Positions 19,295-28,725 of a stretch of 64,000 nt of DNA are shown in pieces. Under the pieces are notes generated by a model that saw nothing but the letters and a program-made list of their open reading frames with translations, did not search any database and was not told where the DNA came from. The stretch's first letter is position 1, and each line of letters starts with the position of its first letter. The position numbers were made by a program, and so were the translations under genes. The stretch covers positions 106,503 through 170,502 of the forward strand of contig NZ_JAGJRS010000018.1 of assembly GCF_017837635.1 (NCBI RefSeq), given 5' to 3'. This DNA is from Frateuria flava. Its GTDB lineage: Bacteria; Pseudomonadota; Gammaproteobacteria; Xanthomonadales; Rhodanobacteraceae.

Positions 19295-20599
19295 TCAGCC
19301 GAACGGCTGCTCGATGGACGGGCTTTGCGGCGTGAACCAGCGCGCGCCGTCGGTGGTGACGTGCATGTCGTCTTCCAGCCGCACGCCGAACTCGCCGGGG
19401 ATGTAGATGCCCGGCTCGTCGCTGAAGGTCATGCCGGTTTCGATGCGGCGCGTGTTGCCCTGTACGAGGTAGTACCACTCGTGCATGTCCATGCCGATGC
19501 CGTGGCCGAGCCGGTGCGAAAAATTGGTGTAACCGGGGCCATAGCCGGCATCCACGATCACCTTGCGCGCCGCGGCATCGACCGACTCCATCGTCGCCCC
19601 CGGATGCGCGGCGGCGAGCGCCGCCTGCTGCGCCTTGCGCACGATGTCGAACACCCGCTTCATCTTGTCGCTGGCCCTGCCCAGCGTGAAGGTGCGGGTG
19701 AGGTCGCTCATGTAGCCCTCCACGTAGCAGCCGTCGTCCAGCATCACCGGCGTGCCCTCGCGGATCACCTGCGGCTCGCGTGACCCATGCGGTTGCGCGG
19801 TGTAGCTGCCCACGTTGATGCTGGCATCCCCGCGCAGGCCCATGCGCGCGTAGCCGGCTTCCACCCACGAGGCGATGTGCTGCTGGGTCATGCCCGGCTC
19901 CAGCCCTTGCCAGATTGCCTTGTACAGGGCCAGCGTGGCGTCGCACGCCACCTGCATCAGCGCCAGTTCCGCCGCACTCTTGATCGCCCGGCAGCCGGCG
20001 GTCACCGGCGTGGCCGGCACCAGCCGGACCTGCGGCATGGCCTGCGCCAGGCCGTTGGATCGGAAGAACGGCACCTTGTCCTCGATGCCCAGCACGCCCG
20101 TGCCGACGTGTCTGTCGCGCATCAGCTGCGCAATGAGGGCGTAGGGGCTTTCGTTCTCCTGCCAGGTGCGCACGTCATGGCCGAAGCGGATCTGCTCCAG
20201 CGCGCGGCTGCGCTCGAATGCGGGCACGATGTAGACCGGGTCGCCCGAGCGCGGCAGCAGCATCCCCATCAGGCGCTCGCTGGTCCACCAGCGCATGCCG
20301 GTGAAGTAATCCAGTGTGGTGCCGCCATCGAGGTAGATCGCGTCCATCCCGGCCTTCTCCATGAGCTCCTGCGCCTTCGCGAGCCGGCCGCGGCGCTCGT
20401 CGTCCGTGATGGGCACGATCCGCGAGGTGACCGGTTTCAGCGCCAGGATCGATGGCGGCAGCTTGATGCCGCCGCTGCCTGCTTCGGATGCGGCCGCTCC
20501 CGTGCCCAGCATCGCCACCGGCAACGCCGCCGCGCCGAGCGCCGTGGTCTGCAGGAAGCGGCGGCGGCCGGGGTGCATCACGTCGTCACTGGGGTTCAT
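19295..20599 (-). CDS. Exported Xaa-Pro peptidase, M24 family
   Basis: 434 residues. A twin-arginine-type signal lies at the start (GRRRFLQTTALGAAALPVAM), so it is probably exported folded. The M24 pita-bread fold is supported by metal ligands: D in MLDDGCYVEG, D in YMSDLTRTF, H in SHRLGHGIGMDMHE, E in FSDEPGIY and E in RLEDDMHV. N-terminal creatinase-like half present. Likely removes Xaa-Pro or related dipeptides in the periplasm. Confidence 0.9.
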   Translation of the reverse strand: MNPSDDVMHPGRRRFLQTTALGAAALPVAMLGTGAAASEAGSGGIKLPPSILALKPVTSRIVPITDDERRGRLAKAQELMEKAGMDAIYLDGGTTLDYFTGMRWWTSERLMGMLLPRSGDPVYIVPAFERSRALEQIRFGHDVRTWQENESPYALIAQLMRDRHVGTGVLGIEDKVPFFRSNGLAQAMPQVRLVPATPVTAGCRAIKSAAELALMQVACDATLALYKAIWQGLEPGMTQQHIASWVEAGYARMGLRGDASINVGSYTAQPHGSREPQVIREGTPVMLDDGCYVEGYMSDLTRTFTLGRASDKMKRVFDIVRKAQQAALAAAHPGATMESVDAAARKVIVDAGYGPGYTNFSHRLGHGIGMDMHEWYYLVQGNTRRIETGMTFSDEPGIYIPGEFGVRLEDDMHVTTDGARWFTPQSPSIEQPFG

Positions 20600-20693
20600 G
20601 GGCGCGTCTCTGGTTCGGGCAAGAGGCCTAATTCAGCACGATGGCGGGGCGGTCCGCCACTGGCATAAGGCACGGCACGCGCGCCGATCCCGA

Positions 20694-21587
20694 TCAGTGC
20701 CGCTCGAGCTCGGCCAGATTCCAGCCGCCGAGCTCCGCGGCCCGGCGCCAGGTGCTTTGCAAGAACGCACGCAGCGCGGCCTCCGGGGAGGTCGCCGTGC
20801 GCACGGCCTCATACGGCAGGATGAATTCGCCCAGCGAAGGATGGAAATACGACGCCCCCGGCTGCACCGGCGCTTCGGCCAGGCCGGCCGGTTGCGGCAC
20901 CGCGTAGGCGTAGAAGGCCGGCTCAGGCAATGGCGCGCTGCCTGGCCAGAAGCCATGGCTGATCACCTCGTGCGAATAGGCCTCGCGCTCGAACGCCGGG
21001 CCTTCGCGTGGTGGCGCCCGACGGCCCGAGAAGCGCGTCACCGCAAGATCGAAACTGCCCCAGAAGAAATTGACCGGGCTGCTCTTGCCCACGTAACTGC
21101 AACGCCACCGTGCGAACTCCCGTCCGACCTGCACCAGGATCCACCAGAACCGATGCGCCCATGCCGGCTCGTAGGTGTGATGACGGGTGTCCTGGTCCAG
21201 TCGCACCGGCGAGGGCATCTCGACCGCCACCGGCCAGATGCGCACCGCCAACCCCATCGCGCGCAGCGCCCCCATCAGCGCGTCGTGGAAGTCGGCAACG
21301 CTGCGCGGCTCAAGCGGTAGACGACGGGTCTGCCCATCGGTGCAATCGATCACCAGTGCGTGGTCGATGAAGTCGAACGCCAGCGTGAATGCCCGGGTGC
21401 CGCACGGCAGCAGCCGGGTCGACAGGCCGCGTGCCGTGATGTGCAGCGCGCTTCCCCAGCAATGGTTGAGCGGCGGCGCCAGGGCCAGCGCGACCTTGCC
21501 CACCACCTGGGACCACAGGTGCAGCGTGGTGCAGGTCTCCCGCCACGCCCCGTAGGGAAGCTCGGGCCACCCCTCGTCGATCGCCAT
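20694..21587 (-). CDS. DUF5996 family protein
   Basis: 297 residues from MAIDEGWPELPYGAW (ATG 21587, with AGGAG upstream). The opening W-P-x-L-P-Y-x-x-W-R-x-T-x-x-T-L-H-L-W-x-Q and the downstream SPVNFFWGSFDLAVTRFSGR match DUF5996 as I recall it. No known catalytic residues. Cytoplasmic. The gene is divergent from the M14 peptidase. Confidence 0.8.
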   Translation of the reverse strand: MAIDEGWPELPYGAWRETCTTLHLWSQVVGKVALALAPPLNHCWGSALHITARGLSTRLLPCGTRAFTLAFDFIDHALVIDCTDGQTRRLPLEPRSVADFHDALMGALRAMGLAVRIWPVAVEMPSPVRLDQDTRHHTYEPAWAHRFWWILVQVGREFARWRCSYVGKSSPVNFFWGSFDLAVTRFSGRRAPPREGPAFEREAYSHEVISHGFWPGSAPLPEPAFYAYAVPQPAGLAEAPVQPGASYFHPSLGEFILPYEAVRTATSPEAALRAFLQSTWRRAAELGGWNLAELERH

Positions 21588-21820
21588 GTGGCGTCTCCTG
21601 CGAGTGCCGTGGCCACGACGCCACGGGCGAAGCGCGACGCTAGCCGGGCCGCCATTAAGACGGGCGCAAGGCGCCGTGATCCGAAGCGGCGGCCGGCAGG
21701 GGCTTGGCCATAGACCCACCGGAAACGCCCATCAGCGAGCCGATCCCGCTTCACGCAGCGTTGCCGGCACGGACGCAACGATCCGGCGCGTCGCCGCACT
21801 GCCGCAGGCAGGAATCCGTC

Positions 21821-23506
21821 GTGCGCAAGGCCACTGCGCTCCTCATGATGGGCATGCTGCTGGCGGTCCCCGGCATCTTGGCCGCGCCCGTGGCCGACGA
21901 TCCACTGGTGTTCGTGACCCTGCACTACGCCACCCGCGCGCAGCTGCAGTCGGTCGCCTCGCGCTTCCAGCATGTCGTCGTCGACGAGAAGAGGCGCACG
22001 ATCGGCCTGGAGGCCACGCAGGATGAGCTCGACGAGCTGCTGCTCGACGGCTTCGATGCGACGGTCGATGGCCCCGCGACGCTGCGCATGCGCCAGGCCC
22101 AGACGCACTGGAGCGACCGCACGACGGGCATCCGGCCTTCGGCCATCGGCGGCTATCCGTGCTACCGCACCGTGGAGGAAACCTACGCGACCATGGATCG
22201 GCTGGCGCAGTCGAAGCCGGCGCTGGCGCGAGTCGTCGACATCGGCCCGAGCTGGACGGAAAGCGAGGCACCGGGCACCGGCCACCGCATCCGCGCACTG
22301 GAACTGGGCAACCGGACGACCGGTTTCGAGGGCAAGCCCGCGATGGTGGTGTTCGCCTCGATCCACGCGCGCGAGTACACGCCGGCGGAACTGCTTGCGC
22401 GATTCGCCGAGGGCCTGCTCGACGGCTACGGCAACGATGCCGAAGCGACGTGGCTGCTGGACAACTTCCGGTTCCACCTGATCCTGCAATCCAATCCCGA
22501 CGGCCGGATCAAGGCCGAGAGTGGGCTGTCCTGGCGCAAGAACGTCGACGACACCAACGGCAACTGCAGCGCCACCAGCTACGGCGTCGACCTCAACCGC
22601 AACTTCCCGTTCCAGTGGCACCAGGCACGGGGCGGCTCCACGGGCGACGCATGCGCGGGCTCGTACCGCGGCCCGTCCGGTTTGTCCGAAGCCGAGTCGC
22701 AGGCCCTGCTGCGGTATGTCGCCGGCACCCCGGATGGCGACGGCGTGTATCGCGGCGGCGTACTGCCCGATCGGCGCGACGACGCCGTGGGTAATCCCGC
22801 ACCAGATGACTACCGCGGCCTGTTCCTGGACCTGCACAGTTACAGCCGGACGGTGATGTGGCCGTGGTCCTACACAACGTCCAGGTCGCCCAACGCCAAC
22901 GCCCTGCGGACGCTTGGCCGGCGGCTGGCCTGGTACAACGGCTATACGCCCAAGCAGTGGTCGCGGCTCTACCTCGGCGACGGGACCGACACCGATGCGA
23001 TGTACGGCCTGCTCGGCGTGCCGAGCTTCACCATTGAAATGGGCGTGGCGTTCTTCGAGGACTGCACGACTTTCGAGGGCTCGACGCTTCCAAAGAACCT
23101 GCAGGCGTTGCGCTTCGCCGCGCGCAACCTCTGGGCGCCCTACCGGTATCCGTCCGGCCCGACGACGACCCAGCTGAGTGTGTCGCCGACGCAGATCACC
23201 GCGGGCACGCCCGTCACGGTCAACGCGACCGTCAACGACAAGCGCTTCAGCAACCGCAACGGCACCGAGGCAATCCAGCCGGTCCAGTCAGCCACGGCGT
23301 TCCTCGACCGGACGCCCTGGGCGAACGACGCCACCGGCTACGCCATGTCCCCCCGCGACGGCCGCTTCGACGAGACCGCCGAGCCCGTCGCCCTGCGCCT
23401 GTCGACGGAGGGCTTGCCACCCGGCCGCCACGTCGTCTTCGTGCAAGGCACCGATACGAGCGGAAGCGCGGGGACGCCGCAGGCGGTGTATTTCACCGTG
23501 CAGTAG
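21821..23506 (+). CDS. Secreted M14 zinc carboxypeptidase
   Basis: 561 residues from a GTG start at 21821 (GGCAGGA 8 nt upstream), which gives a clean signal peptide (RKATALLMMGMLLAVPGILA). Zinc site: H-A-R-E in ASIHAREYTPAE and the later His in LDLHSYSRTVMWPW; substrate Arg in NPDGRIK and DLNRNFPFQW; catalytic Glu in FTIEMGVAFFEDC. A C-terminal beta-rich domain of about 120 residues (TTTQLSVSPTQITAGTPVTV onward) follows the peptidase domain. Secreted or periplasmic. Confidence 0.92.
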   Translation: MRKATALLMMGMLLAVPGILAAPVADDPLVFVTLHYATRAQLQSVASRFQHVVVDEKRRTIGLEATQDELDELLLDGFDATVDGPATLRMRQAQTHWSDRTTGIRPSAIGGYPCYRTVEETYATMDRLAQSKPALARVVDIGPSWTESEAPGTGHRIRALELGNRTTGFEGKPAMVVFASIHAREYTPAELLARFAEGLLDGYGNDAEATWLLDNFRFHLILQSNPDGRIKAESGLSWRKNVDDTNGNCSATSYGVDLNRNFPFQWHQARGGSTGDACAGSYRGPSGLSEAESQALLRYVAGTPDGDGVYRGGVLPDRRDDAVGNPAPDDYRGLFLDLHSYSRTVMWPWSYTTSRSPNANALRTLGRRLAWYNGYTPKQWSRLYLGDGTDTDAMYGLLGVPSFTIEMGVAFFEDCTTFEGSTLPKNLQALRFAARNLWAPYRYPSGPTTTQLSVSPTQITAGTPVTVNATVNDKRFSNRNGTEAIQPVQSATAFLDRTPWANDATGYAMSPRDGRFDETAEPVALRLSTEGLPPGRHVVFVQGTDTSGSAGTPQAVYFTVQ

Positions 23507-23833
23507 CCATGGTGCCATGCGACCCTCGATCGGCCCGGGCGGTTACCGGCCCGGGGAAAGTGCGCGCGGAGCCGGGTTATCGGCGGTGCCAGGCGCGTGA
23601 GGCCCGCATCAAACACAACCCCGCACGCGCTCGTGCTAGCACTAGCCAAAGCCCGCGGCATCGCCGGATCGATTTCGCATCGACCTGACCCGCCGGGGCA
23701 CGCCTGTCGCAATCACGCGCAAGCGCTTTCTGCACGGCGGCGTATCGAGGCGAGCGCCCCGCAAGCGAGGCGCTCGCCTTACACAGTGATGGCCGACGGA
23801 CCAGCGCCACGACTGTGGCGCTGCCGACCCGCC
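23507..23833. other. Intergenic region, no gene seen
   Basis: About 330 bases between convergent genes. A near-palindrome GTGCTAGCACTAGC occurs around 23632-23645. No terminator with a U-tract and no repeat of the RAYT family was found. Confidence 0.45.
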
Positions 23834-24343
23834 TTATTTTCGCATATCGACCCAGGCAACCCGTACGGCCGCCGGCTGGATGGATGCCAGGCGCTCGCCG
23901 GACTGGCTCGCCCGTATTGACTGGGGCGCCATCCGGCAACGGGCACCGTCCGACGGCATGGCGCGCCTGCAGTACACGTTCACGATGGCGACCGTCTCGC
24001 GGTCGGCATCGATCAGCTGCACCTGTCGCGCCACGCCGGGGCCGGCGGAGTTATCGATCGCCACGGAGACCAGCGGCTGCGTGGCGAGGCCCTGCCTGCG
24101 CAGGGATTCCGATCGATCGGCCGCACGCTGTGCCTGCATGAACTGCTTGTGCGTATGGCCGACAAGGGCTTGCAGCTGGTAGCCCGTGGGCAGGCGGGTG
24201 ACGTAGGTTTCGTAGGGTGCCCGCACCCCGGTGACGACCACATTCTGCAGTTGGGTGGTTTGCGGCTGATCCTGCGCGAGGGTGGCGCCGCCGACGCTGG
24301 CGAGACCGAGTGCAGTGGTCGTGGCAATGATGAGCTTTTTCAC
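23834..24343 (-). CDS. Exported protein of unknown function
   Basis: 169 residues from a GTG start at 24343; GGAGG lies just upstream. Signal peptide KKLIIATTTALGLASVGGAT, then LAQDQ. The mature start QNVVVTGVRAPYETYVTRLP and a central LQALVGHTHKQFMQAQRAAD are followed by a beta-rich half with two cysteines (VYCRR, GARCRM). Not recognised. It is divergent from the wHTH-TPR regulator, which may control it. Confidence 0.7.
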   Translation of the reverse strand: MKKLIIATTTALGLASVGGATLAQDQPQTTQLQNVVVTGVRAPYETYVTRLPTGYQLQALVGHTHKQFMQAQRAADRSESLRRQGLATQPLVSVAIDNSAGPGVARQVQLIDADRETVAIVNVYCRRAMPSDGARCRMAPQSIRASQSGERLASIQPAAVRVAWVDMRK

Positions 24344-24604
24344 AGGAGCCTCCAGACGGACGCCAATGTCCGTGGGGCGAATCCTGGACTTCCCTACCGG
24401 CCGATGCTTGAGGGAATCCAGTGGAATATCCGTGGATTCGCTGAGGGTTTCATGGATGCGGCGGCTGACGCGAAGAACCGGGCAACGGAACGTATCGCCA
24501 TGAGGAGCCGCCGAGCGCACCGCTGGCTGAGCAGGCGGGACGCGTCAGGCAGGCATGCTTTGGCAATCACGTACCCTCCTCCACCGCTGTGCTAATGCCC
24601 GCCC

Positions 24605-26290
24605 GTGGCCCCGGAGACGAACAGCCCACGGGTGGACTACGCGTTCGGCGACATCCGCGTCGAGCCGGCGGCACACCGCGTGCTGCGCGATGGGCACGAG
24701 CTGGAGCTGGAGCCCAAGGCCTATGCCGTGTTGCTGCAGTTCCTGGACCGTCCCGGCGAGCTGATCAGGCACGACGACCTGCTGGAACGCGTGTGGGGAC
24801 ACAAGTACGTCACCGCGGCCACGCTGAGCCGGGTCATCTCGCAATTGCGGCAGCGGCTCGGCGACGAGGCGGCGGAGCCGCGTTACATCCAGACCGTGCA
24901 CGGCCTGGGCTATCGCCTGGTCGCCCCGGTGGCGGCGGCCCATGCGGCGGACGCCGCGGTCGCCAGGCCGGAGGCGCCCGCTCACTCCTACTATCGGGAC
25001 CACGACCGGCACGGCATCGCCGTGCTGCCGTTCGTGAACATGAGCGGCGAGGTGGAAAACGAGTACTTCAGCGACGGCATCGCCGAGGAAATCCTCAGCC
25101 TGCTGACCAAACTGCCGCAACTGAAAGTTTCCTCGCGGACCTCTTCGTTCTTCTTCAAGGGCAAGGAGGCGGACCTGCAGATGATCGCGGCCAAGCTGGA
25201 CGTTGGTACCGTGCTCGAGGGCAGCGTGCGCCGGGCCGGCAACCGCGTGCGCATCACCGCCCAGCTTATCGATGTGGCGTCCGACTCGACCCTGTGGGCG
25301 GAGACGTACGATCGCGAACTGCGCGACGTGTTCGCCATCCAGGACGACATCGCCCAGAGCATCGTCGATGCACTGAAGGTGACCCTGTCACCGAAGGAAC
25401 GCCGCGCGATCCAGTATGTCGCTACCGCCGACGTGCAGGCCTACGACGACTACCTGCGCGGGCGCAAATACTTCTACGCGTGGAACCGCCGCGATTCGCT
25501 GCGCGCCATCGAGATGTACGAGCGCGCCATCGCACGCGATCCGAAGTACGCCGCGGCCTGGGCCGGCCTTTCGGATGCCTACGTCATGCGCCACCGCTTC
25601 CTGGATCGCAATCCCGAACACGTCGCCCGGGCCATGGATGCCAGCGAACGGGCCTTGCAGATGGATCCAGACTCAGCCGAGGCGCATGCCTCGCGTGGCC
25701 TGGCCCTGTTCATCAGCCAACGGCCCAGGGAAGCGGAGCGGCAGTTCGAGACGGCCATGATGCTCAACCCGAACCTGCTCGAAGGCTGCTTCATGTACGG
25801 CATGATCTGCAGCTCGCTGGGCAATTTCGAGAAAGCCGCCTGGCTCTACCTGCGCGCCACCGAGGTCAGCCCCACCGATTACCTGCCGCAGGTCTACCTG
25901 GCCCAGGCGTACAGCGAGATGGGGCGCAAGGATGACGAAACAAAAGCGCGTCGTCGCGCACTCGAACTTATCGAACGCGCGCTCGGCGCCAACCCCGACG
26001 ACGCACGCGCCCGCTACATGGGTGCGGCGAGCTTCGCGGCACTGGGCGAGAAGGCCAAGGCAGTCGAGTGGGCCAACCTGGCATTGCGGTCCAGCGAAGA
26101 CGAACCCATGGTGTTCTATAACGCTGCCTGCACATTCGCGGTGCTGGATGAGCACGACCGGGCCATCGACCTGCTTGAACGCGCAGTGCAGCTGGGCTGG
26201 GGCGATCGCGCGTGGATGGCGAACGACAGCGACCTGGCGTCACTGCGCGGCAAGCCGCGCTTCCAGTTGCTGCTGACGAGCCTGAACTGA
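24605..26290 (+). CDS. CadC-like winged-helix regulator with TPR domain
   Basis: 561 residues from GTG 24605; the ribosome site is weak. Residues 10-105 are an OmpR/PhoB-type winged helix (FGDIRVEPAAHRVLRDGHEL, then VWGHKYVTAATLSRVISQLR and YIQTVHGLGYRL). Residues 135-270 match the adenylyl-cyclase-associated FlgO-like region (IAVLPFVNMSGEVENEYFSD, GIAEEILSLL). Residues 285-555 are TPR repeats (AIEMYERAIARDPKYAAAWAG and others). No transmembrane helix is visible between domains, unlike classical CadC. Likely a cytoplasmic transcription factor sensing partners through its TPRs. Confidence 0.88.
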   Translation: MAPETNSPRVDYAFGDIRVEPAAHRVLRDGHELELEPKAYAVLLQFLDRPGELIRHDDLLERVWGHKYVTAATLSRVISQLRQRLGDEAAEPRYIQTVHGLGYRLVAPVAAAHAADAAVARPEAPAHSYYRDHDRHGIAVLPFVNMSGEVENEYFSDGIAEEILSLLTKLPQLKVSSRTSSFFFKGKEADLQMIAAKLDVGTVLEGSVRRAGNRVRITAQLIDVASDSTLWAETYDRELRDVFAIQDDIAQSIVDALKVTLSPKERRAIQYVATADVQAYDDYLRGRKYFYAWNRRDSLRAIEMYERAIARDPKYAAAWAGLSDAYVMRHRFLDRNPEHVARAMDASERALQMDPDSAEAHASRGLALFISQRPREAERQFETAMMLNPNLLEGCFMYGMICSSLGNFEKAAWLYLRATEVSPTDYLPQVYLAQAYSEMGRKDDETKARRRALELIERALGANPDDARARYMGAASFAALGEKAKAVEWANLALRSSEDEPMVFYNAACTFAVLDEHDRAIDLLERAVQLGWGDRAWMANDSDLASLRGKPRFQLLLTSLN

Positions 26291-26473
26291 TACGGGCCGG
26301 TCACTTTTGTCGGCTCAGCGCGCCCGTCGCCAACCTGGCTGGCGTCGCCGCTTCCTGCTTCAAAGCGATCCGGCGGCGAAAAGCGGATGTATCAAGCGAG
26401 CACGCCCCAACGTTGGTTGCCATAGGCAAACGCGGCGATCCGTTCATCGGCGGAGTCAGGCACGCGTCGGGAT

Positions 26474-27382
26474 CTAGTGAGCCGTGCCTGCGTTCATCGC
26501 TGCCCATGCCCTGTCGTGCTGCAGATCGATCGTGATGACCATCTTGCCGATCAGCCCGATACCCAGTTGTCCGTCGTAGATCATGTCGCGCCGCGCCACC
26601 GTGGCGGCCACGCTGCCGAAATGGGTCAGGTCGAGCGCGACGTCCTTTTTCTCGCCCTTGGGAAGGTCCAGGCCCAGTTGCTCGATGGCGTGCGGAGCCA
26701 GGAACGTCGGGCCGTTGTTGCCCGAATCCAGTTGCAGCCAAAGCGTGCCCTTGGCCGCGGTCGCGCGTACGAAAACCTCGATGGCGCCGCTGGGCAACGT
26801 GGCCACGCGCACATCCAGCGGCGTCATGGTGGCGACACGGGCGCGCATGCTTTGTGGCGTCTCGACCACGATGCGGTCGTGGGCGTAATCGAGCGTGAGC
26901 ACCTGGTGCCGGAAGGAGGAAAGCCCGATCAGCCCACCGAGCGTCGGCGGCATGGCAACCTCGTGGCCCTGTTTGCGCGCGGCCTCCACCTGTTGGCGGA
27001 TCATCGCCATCAGATCGAACACGCCCACTTCGCCCTGCGCGCCATAGCCACTCATGCCGAACCGGATCGGGCCGCAGCGCGGAAACGCGATTTTCTCGCC
27101 ATCCGCGCGGAAACCGGTGGCCTGGCCAAACGGCTGGCAACCCAACGTGTCGGCCACGCCAGGCGTCACGAAGGTCAACCCGCCACCGGTATCGAAAAGA
27201 AAGGGAATCGCCTGGCCACCGATGGAGGCCTTCACCGTCTGCAGCGGCGTGTCCGCGTAGGGATGCAACGGAATGACGATCGGCTGCGTTTGCACGCCGC
27301 GGGCGGTCGCGCCTTCGGATGACGGGAGTGACGCGGCCAAGAGAACGAACAGGCCGATGCCAATCACGCGGAGCAGGTTCAT
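26474..27382 (-). CDS. Exported retropepsin-like aspartic protease
   Basis: About 302 residues from MNLLRVIGIG (ATG 27382; a second ATG at 27394 is possible). N-terminal signal peptide. Two aspartic motifs are visible: FLFDTGGGLTFVTP and LQLDSGNNGPTFLAP, with the pepsin-like GGLIGLSSF and LGIGLIGKMVITIDLQ flaps. A single chain with two D-T/S-G motifs is compatible with a bacterial aspartyl protease of the PDZ-less type. Periplasmic. Confidence 0.82.
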   Translation of the reverse strand: MNLLRVIGIGLFVLLAASLPSSEGATARGVQTQPIVIPLHPYADTPLQTVKASIGGQAIPFLFDTGGGLTFVTPGVADTLGCQPFGQATGFRADGEKIAFPRCGPIRFGMSGYGAQGEVGVFDLMAMIRQQVEAARKQGHEVAMPPTLGGLIGLSSFRHQVLTLDYAHDRIVVETPQSMRARVATMTPLDVRVATLPSGAIEVFVRATAAKGTLWLQLDSGNNGPTFLAPHAIEQLGLDLPKGEKKDVALDLTHFGSVAATVARRDMIYDGQLGIGLIGKMVITIDLQHDRAWAAMNAGTAH

Positions 27383-27718
27383 TGAACAATCCATTCGTAG
27401 GGTGCGGGCGCCTGAAGCGCGCCGGCTAACGTGTCCTCATGCGCGACTGCATTGGCGAGGGCGACATCCGCATGACATGCAGGCGCGCGATCCGGAAAAA
27501 GCCGCATCGGCGGCGCGCGAACATTCAATCGCACGCACCACCCGGCAGCATGTGCCAGAAGTGCCCGCCATCTAAAACCGCGATCACCTGGAAACACTTG
27601 CAAGCAAGTCGTCAATGGCGCCACGCCTCCAAGGGAAGTAGCATCGGCCAGGCCAGGCGTTTGGGCGACAATTCACCCCGCGCCGATGGCGCAAAAGCTA
27701 GCTCACGGAGGATCAGAC
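27383..27718. other. Divergent intergenic region
   Basis: About 335 bases between the divergent protease and the following exported protein; must hold both promoters. A GGAGG ribosome site lies just before 27719. No gene or repeat recognised. Confidence 0.45.
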
Positions 27719-28237
27719 ATGCTTGCGAAAAAAATCACCAGCGTTTTCGCCTTTTGCCTGCTCACGGCTGGATTGCACGCCGAGGGACTGGGCAGCCCCG
27801 ATCCCACGGGTTCGCCGGGGCCGCAACAAAGCAGAGGTGATGCAAGCAGTTCCTCGCGCCGCGGGCTGAATCGCAACGACCTGAACAGCATGCGGTACCG
27901 CGACGCGACGGGAAAATGGAGCAGCCGTACGACCGAGTTGTCGAACCAGGGAGTCGCCTCGGTTCCCAAAATGAGAGAGCAGCTGGCCAAGGAGTGGCAA
28001 AGCCTGGGTATTCCGGCTGAACAAGCCACGATCATTGCCTCGGCCTATCGCGGTTCCGATGGAAGGCTTACCGACACCGGATTACTGAAAGGGAAAAGCG
28101 CGAGCGAAGCGGCGGCGATGATGCAGTCGGCGCTTGCCTCCAAGGATTACCGCCAGGCGAACCAGCTGCTGATCGAGTACGAACGCAACAAGCTCAACCT
28201 GGAGCAGGTTGACGCCTCTCAATCGGGACCTCGATAA
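27719..28237 (+). CDS. Exported protein of unknown function
   Basis: 172 residues; GGAGG precedes ATG 27719. Signal peptide MLAKKITSVFAFCLLTAGLHA. The mature part begins with a Gly/Pro/Ser-rich disordered stretch (GSPDPTGSPGPQQSRG), then a helical C-terminal half (VPKMREQLAKEWQSLGIPAE, KSASEAAAMMQSALAS, ANQLLIEYERNKLNLEQV). Not recognised; periplasmic. Confidence 0.65.
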   Translation: MLAKKITSVFAFCLLTAGLHAEGLGSPDPTGSPGPQQSRGDASSSSRRGLNRNDLNSMRYRDATGKWSSRTTELSNQGVASVPKMREQLAKEWQSLGIPAEQATIIASAYRGSDGRLTDTGLLKGKSASEAAAMMQSALASKDYRQANQLLIEYERNKLNLEQVDASQSGPR

Positions 28238-28725
28238 CCGGGGGCACCGTGCTGGCCGTTGCAGCCGCGACAAGATGCAATGGACGCAGGGCTGCTCGCC
28301 TCGTGAACAACGGCTGCCAGATGGTGGCCGTTGTCACGTTTGGGCCTTGGACTTTCCTCGGTCTCAACGCGCACAGGGTGCGACGTTGAGCCGGAATCAC
28401 CCCGCAACATGAGCGGCAATGACCGAAGGGTCGGGTCCGGGTAATCGGCCGGATCCGTACCGTGGCAGGGTCGGTCGAGATCCGGCTGCGGATGGCCGGA
28501 TCAATCTTGCAGATCACGCCGCCAAGGCGCGTTTGTCCGCTTGATACCTGCCGTGCTTGCACAAAGCATGTGCCACTTCTGCCGCCCCCCCCCGCTCGAG
28601 GCGGGTACTGCTCACCGCTGATGCAGAACCCGGGCGAAGCGACGTCCGTCAGTTCAACGCACGCGGCCGGCACACCGAGCGACCGTAAGCATCGGCATCA
28701 GGCACCCGGCCACCCAAGAGGCACC
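28238..28725. other. Intergenic region with a poly-C tract
   Basis: About 490 bases without a convincing gene. Contains a run of nine C at about 28585-28593 directly followed by a small hairpin (CCCGC-TCGAG-GCGGG). No U-tract terminator and no RNA gene recognised. Confidence 0.45.
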